A program made the position numbers and the translations under genes. The notes beneath the pieces are model-generated. The model saw only the letters and a program-made list of their open reading frames with translations, was not told where the DNA came from and did not search any database. Below are positions 18,817 through 26,870 of a stretch of 64,000 nucleotides of DNA, one piece after another; position 1 is the stretch's first letter, and each line of letters opens with the position of its first letter. Origin of the DNA: Cesiribacter sp964504565. GTDB lineage: Bacteria; Bacteroidota; Bacteroidia; Cytophagales; Cyclobacteriaceae. The DNA lies in assembly GCA_964504565.1 (NCBI GenBank), contig CAZDEY010000018.1, forward strand, positions 3,588-67,587, given 5' to 3'.

Positions 18817-20064
18817 TTAGTTTAATTTCCAGTCTTGTTTTAGAGAAGGCGGGATATAGAAGTGCTGGTTTTTGCCTTCGTTGTACAGATTAAGGTAGCC
18901 CTGAAGCAACTTCTGATTAAATACCGATACTACTTCCTGTACTATCCGGGAGTGTTCTTCCATCTCGTTTATTGCGGAACAGAACAAATGGCTAAGCTTC
19001 ATTATCAGCATCCCCTTAATGTTATGCTGGTGTTCAAGTCCTAAATACCCGGCAACATCGTGGCCGATAGCCTGGCTTATATCATCCATAAAGTACCACA
19101 GCATATACTCCGGCACATCATCAAACAGGGTTCCGGGCACCATATGCTGCATAAACTCAATACAAGCCTGGGTTAGCATTTTACCGTCGTCCGAGGGGGC
19201 GGCCTGCCGCTTCATTATGGTAATGCCCAATTCCCAGCCTTCTTCAAACGTATCAACCAACAAATCTTCGTGTAAGCCCATTAAATGGCCTACTACTTTC
19301 CAGATGTGCATATAGCCATTCTGCTCCTCCGGGCTCAGGTCAATACCAAATTGGCGTAAGCCATCCAGAATAAGCGCGCTGAACGACATAAGCGTGCCGG
19401 CCATATCTTCCTGATTAATGGGCTCGCCGTAGTAGGAAGAATTCCAGATAGGCTGGTCTGGCGCGTGCGGATGCCGTAGAAAATAGCGGATAGAAGCGTG
19501 AATTAACCTAACCTTTTGAATGGTAATAACTCCGTGCCCGCCGGCTTGCATGCCGCCCGGGGCCAGTACATTTACTACCATCTGGGCCGTTTCCATTAAC
19601 CTTCGGGTTAAGGGGTTAATATTTCCCTTGGGGGCACTTAGTCGGCCGGTTTGGGCCAATACGTGAGCTCCTTTAGCACAGGCATAACACAAGGGTAAAG
19701 ATTTAACCGTGAGCAAGGTACTGATTTCCGGCCCGTACCGGCTATATACCCGTTGGCCGACTTTAACTAATTCCGGGTTTAACCAGTTGGGTAGCTCGGC
19801 AGTCTCCTGAAAATATTTTTGCAGAATACTGGCCAGGCCGGGTGGTAAGTGGTTAAAGGTATTGACTGTAACACTGCTATTGCTGGTAAGGGTAGCAAAA
19901 ACATCGCGCATATTGGCCAGGTAGCCCGATTGGATTATTCGGCTTACCACCTCATCGCCCAGGGGGTCGGTTTGCGCCCGTTTGTAGTCTAATAAGGTAT
20001 TGGACCAGCTTGGTTTGTTCTTCTGAAGGGGGCTTGAATTAATGGTTGCGTCGGGTGAATCCAT
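18817..20064 (-). CDS. Oxygenase of the MpaB / rubber oxygenase (DUF2236) family
   Basis: The family contains b-type haem proteins, among them bacterial latex-clearing protein, which cleaves polyisoprene, and fungal MpaB, which shortens the farnesyl chain of a mycophenolic acid intermediate. This 415-residue protein shows the family core: GDEVVSRIIQSG near the N-terminus, YSRYGPEISTLL, LPLCYACAKGA, KVRLIHASIRYFL with His189 as probable axial haem ligand, and WKVVGHLMGL near 255-264. No signal peptide or Tat motif is visible, so it is probably intracellular or membrane-associated, which argues against a role in degrading extracellular rubber. It is the first gene of a tight operon with two polytopic membrane proteins. 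Confidence 0.82.
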   Translation of the reverse strand: MDSPDATINSSPLQKNKPSWSNTLLDYKRAQTDPLGDEVVSRIIQSGYLANMRDVFATLTSNSSVTVNTFNHLPPGLASILQKYFQETAELPNWLNPELVKVGQRVYSRYGPEISTLLTVKSLPLCYACAKGAHVLAQTGRLSAPKGNINPLTRRLMETAQMVVNVLAPGGMQAGGHGVITIQKVRLIHASIRYFLRHPHAPDQPIWNSSYYGEPINQEDMAGTLMSFSALILDGLRQFGIDLSPEEQNGYMHIWKVVGHLMGLHEDLLVDTFEEGWELGITIMKRQAAPSDDGKMLTQACIEFMQHMVPGTLFDDVPEYMLWYFMDDISQAIGHDVAGYLGLEHQHNIKGMLIMKLSHLFCSAINEMEEHSRIVQEVVSVFNQKLLQGYLNLYNEGKNQHFYIPPSLKQDWKLN

Positions 20065-20307
20065 AGGTTCAGGTAGCTATATAAGTAACAGGCCTGAAGT
20101 TATTAATTCATAGCTGGTTAAGGCCAACGCTGTAATATTATTAACAAAAGCAAAAGCATTAGGTAAGGTAACTAAAGCTTTCGGCCGGTCTTAGGCTACT
20201 AAAGGCTTATACTTATAGATTAACCAATGTATTAATTCGAAAAAAAGTAAACGATTTGGGGGTAAATTTTCGTTTCAGCTTCAGAATATAGATATATTGA
20301 TTGCTAT

Positions 20308-20799
20308 ATGAAGAAAATTATTTTTCTGTTAAGTACAGTTCTTATAGGTAGTTTAGCTGTACAAGCCCCGGCGCAGCAGGTTGAGGTGGTAAAAATGAAT
20401 AAGCTGGAAAGCATTATGGCTGCTCCGGAAAAGGGAGTTAAGGTGGTGAACTTCTGGGCTACCTGGTGCCGCCCCTGCGTGGCCGAACTTCCGCACTTTG
20501 AAGAAACCTACCAGAACCAGAAAGCCAACGGCATGGAACTGGTTTTAATTACCCTGGATGATGTGGAAGACCTGGAGCGTAGGGTGCAGCCGTTTGTAAG
20601 TAAAAAGAATTTAACCGCTCAAGTATACTTGCTTGATGAAACCGATCAGAATAAATTTATTAACGCTATTGATCCTGACTGGGGCGGGGCCATACCGGCC
20701 ACTATAGTAATTGCCGCTAACGGCGAACGTACCTTATACGAAAAGCCCCTTACTGCCCAAGAACTGGAGAATTCGGTTAAGCCGTACTTAGTTAATTAG
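20308..20799 (+). CDS. TlpA-type thioredoxin-family thiol-disulfide protein
   Basis: A 163-residue exported thioredoxin-fold protein. Residues 1-22 form a signal peptide ending in a QAPAQ-type site. The active site is FWATWCRPCVAELPHFE, the WCxxC arrangement of TlpA/ResA-like reductases, and the cis-Pro loop is present (GAIPATIVI). It would reduce disulfides of extracytoplasmic proteins such as apocytochromes. A second thioredoxin-fold gene follows after 90 bp of repeat-containing spacer, so the two may form one unit. Confidence 0.9.
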   Translation: MKKIIFLLSTVLIGSLAVQAPAQQVEVVKMNKLESIMAAPEKGVKVVNFWATWCRPCVAELPHFEETYQNQKANGMELVLITLDDVEDLERRVQPFVSKKNLTAQVYLLDETDQNKFINAIDPDWGGAIPATIVIAANGERTLYEKPLTAQELENSVKPYLVN

Positions 20800-20882
20800 A
20801 CGTGAGATAGGAGATTTGAGACATGAGATTTCCATCATCCAAATACCATATACCTTGTACTTATTACTAACTACTAACTACC
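20800..20882. repeat. Degenerate short-period repeats in a spacer
   Basis: Irregular copies of GAGATTTGAGACATGAG-like units are followed by TTACTAACTACTAACTACC, which has a 7-bp period. Similar text occurs near 39300-39430. It fills the whole spacer between the two thioredoxin-fold genes. Confidence 0.55.
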
Positions 20883-20889
20883 AATAAAC

Positions 20890-21504
20890 ATGAAGAACAC
20901 ATTTTCACTTTTAGGAGCCCTGATGTTAGCCGTAGGCTTATGGGCGTTTACGGCTGGGCCGGGCTATCAGGTTGGCGATTACGTTAAAGATTTTTCGCTG
21001 AAGAATGTTAATGGTTCTACCCTGAGCCTGGCAAGTATGAAAGATGCCAAAGGGGCTATTGTAGTATTCACTTGTAACACCTGTCCGTATTCAATAAAGT
21101 ACGAGCAGCGCATAATTGATCTGCACAATAAATATGCTAGCCAAGGCTACCCGGTTGTAGCTATAAACCCCAACAGCGAGAAGGTGCAGCCGGGCGATAG
21201 CTTTAAAGCCATGCAGGAGCGGGCTAAAGAATACAACTATCCGTTTGCATACCTGCGCGACGAAAGCCAGGAAGTAGCCCAGGCTTTTGGTGCCAGCCGT
21301 ACCCCGCATGTGTATTTGTTAGAGAAAGATACCAAGGGTTGGAAGGTAGCCTACATTGGGGCTATCGATAACAACCATAAAGATGCCGACGCTGCCGACC
21401 AAAAGTACGTTGAGGCGGCTATTAAAGACCTGCAAGCCGGCAAACAACCCGCCGAAGCCGAAACCAAAGCCATAGGCTGCACCATCAAGTGGAAAGCAAG
21501 TTAG
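20890..21504 (+). CDS. Peroxiredoxin-like redoxin with CxxC site, exported
   Basis: A 204-residue protein with an N-terminal signal (LLGALMLAVGLWAF). It has the redoxin/AhpC-TSA fold: DYVKDFSLKNVNG, then FTCNTCPYSIKYE with a CxxC at the usual redox site, YPVVAINPNS, and SRTPHVYLLE with the cis-Pro. This combination is typical of the PRX_like1 group of exported thioredoxin-family proteins. A role in extracytoplasmic thiol redox balance is likely; the partner is unknown. A hairpin terminator follows at 21564-21598. Confidence 0.87.
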   Translation: MKNTFSLLGALMLAVGLWAFTAGPGYQVGDYVKDFSLKNVNGSTLSLASMKDAKGAIVVFTCNTCPYSIKYEQRIIDLHNKYASQGYPVVAINPNSEKVQPGDSFKAMQERAKEYNYPFAYLRDESQEVAQAFGASRTPHVYLLEKDTKGWKVAYIGAIDNNHKDADAADQKYVEAAIKDLQAGKQPAEAETKAIGCTIKWKAS

Positions 21505-21506
21505 TG

Positions 21507-21564
21507 TGGTGATGTGTTGATTTGGTGATGTGCTGATTTGGCGATGCGATAATTTGGTAATTGA
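21507..21564. repeat. 16-bp tandem repeat, 3.6 copies
   Basis: Consecutive units TGGTGATGTGTTGATT, TGGTGATGTGCTGATT and TGGCGATGCGATAATT, then a partial TGGTAATTGA. The array starts directly after the stop codon of the redoxin gene and ends at a terminator. Confidence 0.85.
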
Positions 21565-21598
21565 ACCCCGGGTAGTTTTGGCTGCTTGGGGTTTTTTA
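21564..21598 (+). terminator. Intrinsic terminator after the redoxin gene
   Basis: AACCCCGGGTAG pairs with the downstream CTGCTTGGGGTT using several G-U pairs, and a T run follows. The loop is about six nucleotides. Confidence 0.7.
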
Positions 21599-21638
21599 GT
21601 AGAAATAAGTAGTAATTTGAGAAATAAAAATTCTCTAT

Positions 21639-22646
21639 ATGCAATTAAATGTTGCTTTCAAGTATCTGGTTCTGTGTTTGATTCTATTTACAAATTTGGC
21701 ATCGGCTCAAGGTCAATTAAATCGGTTAGGTAAGGATAAAGAAATAGTAATCGTAGGTGAAACTCATGGAACACTTTCTAACTCCAAAATCTTTTTAGAG
21801 TTTTTAAGGGAATATAACGAAGTAGTAGAAGTCGATGCAATAGTTCTGGAAGGAAACAGCATCTATACTAATTTACTGAATTTTTATATTACAACGGGTA
21901 ATAACTATTATTTAGAAGCATTGCAAAATATAATGCTGGATTGGTCTAGCAGTAATTCTCTAAGTGAAATTGATAGTTCTTATATTTCAGGATATAAAAC
22001 TTTGCGAAGCTATTATCTTGAGTCCGAACGTAAATTTACTGTCTACTCGGTTGATTCAGAGCCTTTTCAGCTTGCCAAATATTTAAAGGTATTTATTGAT
22101 GTCAACCCTAATGACTCTGCTTTTAATAGATTATTGGAGCCTTTAGTGAAGGTACAGATTAATGATAGCTCACCGTATATTTCAAAAGACAATTTTGGGA
22201 AAGCTGAAATAATTCTTGAAAAATATAGGGGGGAAGCCCAAGCTTACTTGAATACCAAGCCTGATATAAATAAAGCCGCCCTAATATTATCATTATACTT
22301 TAATAAAGCCCGAAAGTCTAGAAGTGATAAGAAAATAGCAGAAAATTTTGAGCAACTCCATGCAGCATTTAAGCCTAAAACTACACTGTTTTGGTATGGG
22401 TCTTTGCACGCTCAAAAGAAGGGAGGTTGGTTAGCTAATCAATTAAACAAGAACTATACGGTTACATCATTGAAAATTTTATATGATAACTGCTATAATG
22501 TAAGGCTCAAAAAGGCTCTATCGACAGTAAATGTGATAAAAAGTACTGATTACATTTATCAAAGTGATACCCAGTTAGAAATTATAGATGAAGTAGCGAA
22601 GAATGATAAAGCTTATGACGGATACTTATTATGGTACTGCCATTGA
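21639..22646 (+). CDS. Exported EreA/ChaN/TIKI-like protein
   Basis: A 335-residue protein with a signal peptide (YLVLCLILFTNLASAQ). The mature protein opens with EIVIVGETHGTLSNSK, the GEtHG motif shared by erythromycin-esterase-like, ChaN-like and TIKI/TraB-type hydrolase-fold proteins, and has a second His in FWYGSLHAQKKGG near residue 247. These residues usually form a metal or catalytic site in that superfamily. The substrate is unknown. Codons are AT-rich relative to flanking genes, suggesting an accessory gene. No operon partner is visible. Confidence 0.65.
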   Translation: MQLNVAFKYLVLCLILFTNLASAQGQLNRLGKDKEIVIVGETHGTLSNSKIFLEFLREYNEVVEVDAIVLEGNSIYTNLLNFYITTGNNYYLEALQNIMLDWSSSNSLSEIDSSYISGYKTLRSYYLESERKFTVYSVDSEPFQLAKYLKVFIDVNPNDSAFNRLLEPLVKVQINDSSPYISKDNFGKAEIILEKYRGEAQAYLNTKPDINKAALILSLYFNKARKSRSDKKIAENFEQLHAAFKPKTTLFWYGSLHAQKKGGWLANQLNKNYTVTSLKILYDNCYNVRLKKALSTVNVIKSTDYIYQSDTQLEIIDEVAKNDKAYDGYLLWYCH

Positions 22647-22693
22647 GTATTTTAAAACAAATATAATAACTCATCAACCCACCCACTCTCTAC

Positions 22694-23695
22694 CTATTCT
22701 TTATAAATAAACACCTTAGCTTTCTCACCTTCTTTCCGGTAGCCCCGGTACATGCCCGGCGTATTAAACGGCATAGCAATATTGCCATTCTTGTCTAAAG
22801 CTACTATGCCGCCCTCGCCGCCCTGGCTTTTTAGCTTTTCGTTGATTACTGAATTGGCCGCCTCTTCCAGGCTCATGTTAGCGTACTGCATACGGGCCGC
22901 AATATCGTAGGCTACTACATTCCTGATAAAGAACTCGCCGTGACCCGTGGCGCTAACGCCGCAGGTTTGGTTACTGGCGTAGGTTCCGGCGCCAATTATA
23001 GGCGAGTCGCCCACGCGGTTCCAGCGCTTGTTGGTCATGCCCCCGGTAGAGGTGCCGGCTACTATATTGCCCTGCTTGTCTAGCGCTACGCAACCTACGG
23101 TTCCAAATTTTTCATCCGGGTTGGCCGGGGCTACGTAGCCCTTTTCTTTGCTTTTTTGCGCCTCGCGTGCCTGTATGCGCTTTAGCTGGTCGTAGCGGGT
23201 TTGGTCAAAAAAGTAGTTTGGGTCCACCATATCCAGTCCTTGCGCTTGGGCAAATTCTTCAGCTCCGGCCCCGGTTAGCATAACGTGCGGTGAGTGTTGC
23301 ATAACTGCTTGCGCCGCTAAAATCGGGCTTTGTATACGGTTTACACCGGCTACCGCCCCGGCCATACCCGTTTTACCATCCATTATTGAGGCATCCAGTT
23401 CATTGCGGCCTTCAGCGGTAAACACCGCCCCCTTGCCGGCGTTAAACAGCGGCGATTGTTCCAAAATCTGAATGGTAGTAGTAACTGCATCCAAACTGGA
23501 GCCGCCCCGTTCCAGCACGGCGTACCCGGCATTTAGGGCTTCGGTAAGTTTGGCCTGGTAAGCCGCTTCCTTTTCCGGACTCATATTTTCTTTAAGAATA
23601 GTGCCTGCTCCGCCATGAATAACCAAGGCTATTTTATTTTGGGCAGAAGCCACTACTGGAAGTACGGTCAGCAGAAATAAAATTAATGTCTTCAT
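22694..23695 (-). CDS. iaaA: Isoaspartyl peptidase / L-asparaginase (Ntn hydrolase)
   Basis: Type III asparaginases hydrolyse beta-aspartyl dipeptides and L-asparagine after self-cleavage. Signatures are IALVIHGGAGTI at the N-terminus, NAGKGAVFTAEGRNELDASIMDG, and the autoprocessing site KFGTVGCVAL, where Thr of GTVG becomes the nucleophile. GTSTGGMTNKRWNRVGDSP and GAGTYA follow, and the oxyanion TGHGE is present. Residues 1-18 form a signal peptide, so the enzyme acts outside the cytoplasm, as is common in Bacteroidota. The length (333 aa) is normal. Confidence 0.93.
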   Translation of the reverse strand: MKTLILFLLTVLPVVASAQNKIALVIHGGAGTILKENMSPEKEAAYQAKLTEALNAGYAVLERGGSSLDAVTTTIQILEQSPLFNAGKGAVFTAEGRNELDASIMDGKTGMAGAVAGVNRIQSPILAAQAVMQHSPHVMLTGAGAEEFAQAQGLDMVDPNYFFDQTRYDQLKRIQAREAQKSKEKGYVAPANPDEKFGTVGCVALDKQGNIVAGTSTGGMTNKRWNRVGDSPIIGAGTYASNQTCGVSATGHGEFFIRNVVAYDIAARMQYANMSLEEAANSVINEKLKSQGGEGGIVALDKNGNIAMPFNTPGMYRGYRKEGEKAKVFIYKE

Positions 23696-23735
23696 AATTC
23701 AGTAAAAATAAGCTAAAGATATGAAAAAATAAGGC

Positions 23736-23768
23736 TTGGTCTATTTAGCAGAAAATCAGTACCTTTGC
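23736..23768 (+). promoter_or_regulatory. Bacteroidota-type promoter for the TraR/DksA gene
   Basis: TACCTTTG (23760-23767) matches the -7 element TAnnTTTG. TTGG at 23736-23739, with TTG ending 21 nt upstream, can serve as the -33 element. Transcription would start near 23773, leaving a leader of about 107 nt. Confidence 0.6.
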
Positions 23769-23879
23769 AGCCTATTTTATGGTTTCGAAGGTGGTAGCTG
23801 ATAAGAAAGTGCCGCTGAACGCCGCCGGAAATGAATCTTTTAGTTAATTAATCGTTTGTAAGGAAAAAGCGAGACGCCT

Positions 23880-24266
23880 ATGTCCACTGATGCAAATAAC
23901 GTTAGGTACTCCGATGAGGACCTGAAACAGTTTGAAGAACTTATTCAGGCTAAGCTTGATAAAGCTAAAAGTGAGCTGAAATATATTAAGGAAACCCTTA
24001 ACAAAAGCAGCGAATATACCTTGGATAGCGGCGGTCCGGTTAAAATGCTGGAAGATGGGGCCGACTCGGCCGAACGTGAAAGCCTGACCCAGTTGGCGGC
24101 TCGTCAGCAGAAGTTTATTAACCAGTTGGAAAATGCGCTGGTTCGCATAAAAAATCGTACCTACGGGGTTTGTATTGATACTGGCAAGCTTATAAGCAAA
24201 GAACGGTTAAAAGCCGTGCCGCACACTATGCATTCTATTGAAGCTAAGTTGTCAAAAAATAACTAA
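23880..24266 (+). CDS. TraR/DksA-type protein with degenerate zinc finger
   Basis: A 128-residue protein with a long helical N-terminal region (residues 10-45 and 70-100, charged) and the C-terminal segment NRTYGVCIDTGKLISKERLKAVPHTMHSIEAK. The last part aligns with the C4 zinc-finger end of DksA/TraR, YGxCxxTGxLIxxERLxAxP, but only one of the four cysteines remains. DksA-type proteins bind the secondary channel of RNA polymerase and help ppGpp control transcription; the loss of cysteines is, to my knowledge, common in this phylum. It is 9 bp upstream of scpB and probably co-transcribed. Confidence 0.85.
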   Translation: MSTDANNVRYSDEDLKQFEELIQAKLDKAKSELKYIKETLNKSSEYTLDSGGPVKMLEDGADSAERESLTQLAARQQKFINQLENALVRIKNRTYGVCIDTGKLISKERLKAVPHTMHSIEAKLSKNN

Positions 24267-24275
24267 AGCTAGTAC

Positions 24276-24833
24276 TTGAACTACTTGCACCGGCACGTAG
24301 AGGCCCTTATATTTAGCTCGCCGGAGCCACTGCCGGCGGCTGAAATTTTGGCGGTACTTACTGAAATGTTTGAGGCACCGCTCCAAAAACCTGATGTGGA
24401 AGGCGCAATTGAAGCGTTACAGCAGCGCTACCGTCAGGATGAGTATTCCTTTGAGCTACAAGAGGTAGCCGGAGGGTACCAGTTTACTACAAAACCCGCT
24501 TATGCAGCCGGCATCGGCCAGTTGTTAAAGGAGCAAAACAAAAAAAGGCTATCCAATTCGGCGCTTGAAACGCTGGCTATAGTAGCCTATAAACAACCGG
24601 TAACCAAATCCGAAATTGAACAAATAAGGGGTGTTAGCTGCGACTACGCCCTACAGAAATTACTGGAAAAAGAACTAATAGCAATAAAGGGAAAGGCCGA
24701 AAGCATTGGCCGCCCGCTCCTGTACGGCACCAGCCCCAAGTTTGAGAAATATTTTGGGCTGAAGAGCTTAAAAGACCTGCCTACTCCCAAGGACTTTGCC
24801 CAGGAAGACAACAAAGTTGGCGAAGAACAGTAA
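24276..24833 (+). CDS. scpB: Segregation and condensation protein B
   Basis: ScpB is the winged-helix subunit of the SMC-ScpAB condensin complex that organises the chromosome. The 185-residue protein has LHRHVEALIFSSPEPLP at the start, a first winged helix with YSFELQEVAGGYQFTTKP, and the conserved SNSALETLAIVAYKQPVTKSEIEQIRGVS segment, split here in two: ALETLAIVAYKQPVTKSEI and QIRGVSCDYAL. GRPLLYGTSPKFEKYFGL closes the domain. The start is a TTG at 24276; no ATG is available before the conserved HVEALIF strand. Confidence 0.94.
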   Translation: MNYLHRHVEALIFSSPEPLPAAEILAVLTEMFEAPLQKPDVEGAIEALQQRYRQDEYSFELQEVAGGYQFTTKPAYAAGIGQLLKEQNKKRLSNSALETLAIVAYKQPVTKSEIEQIRGVSCDYALQKLLEKELIAIKGKAESIGRPLLYGTSPKFEKYFGLKSLKDLPTPKDFAQEDNKVGEEQ

Positions 24834-24898
24834 ATATTGCAGTAAGCCTATAGTTAGGTATACAATCGAATACAAATTCTATTCACTATAACAATTTA

Positions 24899-25837
24899 AT
24901 GGACAATTCTCGTAAAGGTTCGTCAGACCGCAACCAGGGAAATGACCCTCGTGGTAACGACCCTCGTGGTAACGACAACCGACGCGGCGATAATCAGCGG
25001 AGGGATTCCGGCCAAGATCGCCCGCGCAACAATCGCGACTTCCGCAACAATGATAACCGCTCGGATCAAAGTAGATCTGACCAAGGCCGCCCGCGCCACG
25101 ATAGGCCGCGCCGTGACGATGACCGCTCGGGCAATTACCGAGGCAATCGGGATGCCGACAGTCGGCAGGATGGTCCTCGCAGAGAGGGTGACCGACCCTA
25201 CAATCCTAACCGCAGCAATAACTACCGTTCTAATGAGGGCCGCCCTGGCCAAGGGCGTTCTGAAGGTAGGCCAAGTGGCGGGGGGTATAACCGCAGTAAC
25301 GATAATCGCTCTGGCGGCCCTCGCCAGGGCGGTTATCGCCCTAATGGCGGTCAGGGCCGCCCTGGACAGGGGCGTCCGGGTGCAGATAACCAACGCCCAG
25401 GCAATAATCCTAACCGTAGTGGGTTCGATCAGGCCCGTCAGGCTCCGTTTGTAGACCCGGACGATAGCAAAGCCTGGCAAAAGCGCGATGAGGAAGGTCG
25501 CCAGTACGGCGATGTAGAAAAGCCAGCCCGCCGCGAGCGCAAGCCTGTTAAGGCTAAGAAAAGTGGGGGAGATTTTAAGAAGAAGTTTGACGACGGCGGT
25601 AGTAGCAACCGGGGCGGTAGTAAGTCTCCACGCCGCGATCGGACCGAGAAGTACGGCAAAGCCCGGGGCTGGCAGGACTTCTCTGATGAGGATGGTAGGG
25701 CTAAGCCCGGTCAGCAAAAAAACTCCCCCAAAAAACGTAGTGAAACCCAGCCGGGAGGCCGGGCAGAACGTACGGACAAGAAAAAGCCTAAAGGTGTGCC
25801 GCAGTACAAAAACATGGCACAGCTACGATTTCTTTAA
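24899..25837 (+). CDS. Disordered R/G/N/D-rich N-terminal part of an RluB-type protein (frame broken)
   Basis: The 312 codons encode an almost repeat-like sequence of Arg, Gly, Asn, Asp and Gln (many GNDPRG, RPGQGRP and DNRSG units), becoming Lys-rich towards the end (KKPKGVPQYKN). In Bacteroidota such tails are normally the N-terminus of the RluB-type pseudouridine synthase rather than a separate protein. Here the frame ends 13 codons after an A5 run at 25808-25812. Removing one A would join QYK to TWHSYDFFKKK and to the synthase domain. The disordered tail probably binds RNA. It could be expressed alone if the frame break is real. Confidence 0.75.
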   Translation: MDNSRKGSSDRNQGNDPRGNDPRGNDNRRGDNQRRDSGQDRPRNNRDFRNNDNRSDQSRSDQGRPRHDRPRRDDDRSGNYRGNRDADSRQDGPRREGDRPYNPNRSNNYRSNEGRPGQGRSEGRPSGGGYNRSNDNRSGGPRQGGYRPNGGQGRPGQGRPGADNQRPGNNPNRSGFDQARQAPFVDPDDSKAWQKRDEEGRQYGDVEKPARRERKPVKAKKSGGDFKKKFDDGGSSNRGGSKSPRRDRTEKYGKARGWQDFSDEDGRAKPGQQKNSPKKRSETQPGGRAERTDKKKPKGVPQYKNMAQLRFL

Positions 25838-26597
25838 AAAGAAAAGTAAGAAAACCGAGAAGGGTACCAAGGAAGATAAATCGGAAAGTAACGAAATTCG
25901 GCTTAACCGCTACATTGCCAAAGCCGGCATAGCCAGCCGCCGCGAGGCCGATGAGCTTATAGCCCAGGGTTTGGTGAAGGTAAACGGCCAGGTTGTAACC
26001 GAGCTAGGCACTAAAGTGCAGCGCACCGATACGGTAGTGTACGAAGGTAAAAAGCTAAATCCGGAGCGTTTAGTGTATGTGCTGCTAAATAAACCGAAGG
26101 ACTTTATTACTACTACCGACGATCCGGAGGATAGACGCACCGTAATGGAGCTGGTAGCCAACGCCTGCGAGGAGCGCATTTACCCCGTAGGTAGGCTAGA
26201 TCGGAACACTACGGGTTTATTACTACTAACCAACGATGGGGAGCTGGCCAAGAAACTGAGCCACCCCAGCCATCAGGTTAAGAAGGTGTACCACGTACTG
26301 TTGGATAGGCCCATTACCCCGGAGGACTACGAAGCTATTGAGCAAGGCTTGGAGCTGGAAGACGGCTTGGCTAAGGTTGATGACTTAGCGGTACTTAGCC
26401 CGGACAGAACGGCGGTAGGTATGGAAATTCATATTGGCCGCAATAGAATTGTACGCCGCATGTTTGAACACTTAGGCTACAACGTGGAACGGCTGGATAG
26501 GGTAACCTTTGCCGGCCTTTCTAAAAAAGATCTGGACCGAGGCCGCTGGCGTTACCTGACCGAGAAAGAAGTTATTAGATTAAAGCATTTTAACTAA
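25812..26597 (+). CDS. rluB: Pseudouridine synthase of the RluB/RsuA family, catalytic part
   Basis: Isomerises a uridine in 23S or 16S rRNA to pseudouridine. The order is a basic linker YDFFKKKSKKTEKG, an S4 RNA-binding domain (IRLNRYIAKAGIASRREADEL split as IRLNRYIAKAG and IASRREADELI, then VKVNGQVV), and the catalytic domain with YVLLNKPKDFITT and the motif II YPVGRLDRNTTGLLLLTNDG containing the catalytic Asp. GRNRIVRRMFEHLGY near the end is also diagnostic. The frame is open upstream to a GTG at 25563, but the sequence only becomes protein-like from about 25812, where it abuts the disordered tail in the other frame. It is most likely one gene with the preceding feature, split by a one-base insertion. 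Confidence 0.88.
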   Translation, partial: TWHSYDFFKKKSKKTEKGTKEDKSESNEIRLNRYIAKAGIASRREADELIAQGLVKVNGQVVTELGTKVQRTDTVVYEGKKLNPERLVYVLLNKPKDFITTTDDPEDRRTVMELVANACEERIYPVGRLDRNTTGLLLLTNDGELAKKLSHPSHQVKKVYHVLLDRPITPEDYEAIEQGLELEDGLAKVDDLAVLSPDRTAVGMEIHIGRNRIVRRMFEHLGYNVERLDRVTFAGLSKKDLDRGRWRYLTEKEVIRLKHFN

Positions 26598-26610
26598 TTA
26601 GTACAATTAA

Positions 26611-26640
26611 ACCTATAAGGTCTTCAAGATCTTATAGGCT
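26611..26640 (+). terminator. Palindromic hairpin after rluB
   Basis: CCTATAAGGTCTT (26612-26624) pairs with AAGATCTTATAGG (26626-26638), followed by CTTTATT. The CCTATAAGG core recurs in the hairpin at 63023-63055. Confidence 0.6.
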
Positions 26641-26668
26641 TTATTGTAAGAGCCATTTATAACAATTT

Positions 26669-26699
26669 AAAACCGACTGGGTAATCAAGTCGGTTTTTT
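26669..26699 (+). terminator. Intrinsic terminator
   Basis: AAACCGACT pairs with AGTCGGTTT around GGGTAATCA, then a run of T follows. It is a second terminator in tandem after the rluB region. Confidence 0.75.
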
Positions 26700-26769
26700 G
26701 TTTAAACAACTTATATTTAATTACTTAGCGCACATCCTGTAGAATAACTGTACATTATTTTGGTTATTG

Positions 26770-26803
26770 TTTGCTTTGAATATTACATTGTACTTACATT
26801 TGT
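26770..26803 (+). promoter_or_regulatory. Bacteroidota-type promoter for the RHS operon
   Basis: TACATTTG (26795-26802) matches the -7 consensus exactly. TTTG at 26770-26773 lies 21 nt upstream. The expected start near 26808 gives a leader of about 63 nt for the gene at 26871. Confidence 0.6.
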
Positions 26804-26870
26804 ATTAATAATATCTATTGGAGAAGTAGGATAGATAATATTTTCGTTTTCGCCTACCAATTGTAAAATC

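Noticed and set aside
21507..21564. Possible CRISPR-like array
   Set aside because: Repeats are directly adjacent with no spacers and only 16 bp long. No cas genes are in the window.
24923..25717. Long minus-strand frame (264 codons) opposite the RG-rich tail
   Set aside because: It results from the biased codons of the R/G/N/D-rich sequence; the translation is a monotonous Val/Ala/Ile mix without structure.
25808..25837. Programmed ribosomal frameshift in the RluB gene
   Set aside because: There is no slippery heptamer for the required shift and no downstream structure; a one-base homopolymer error explains it better.
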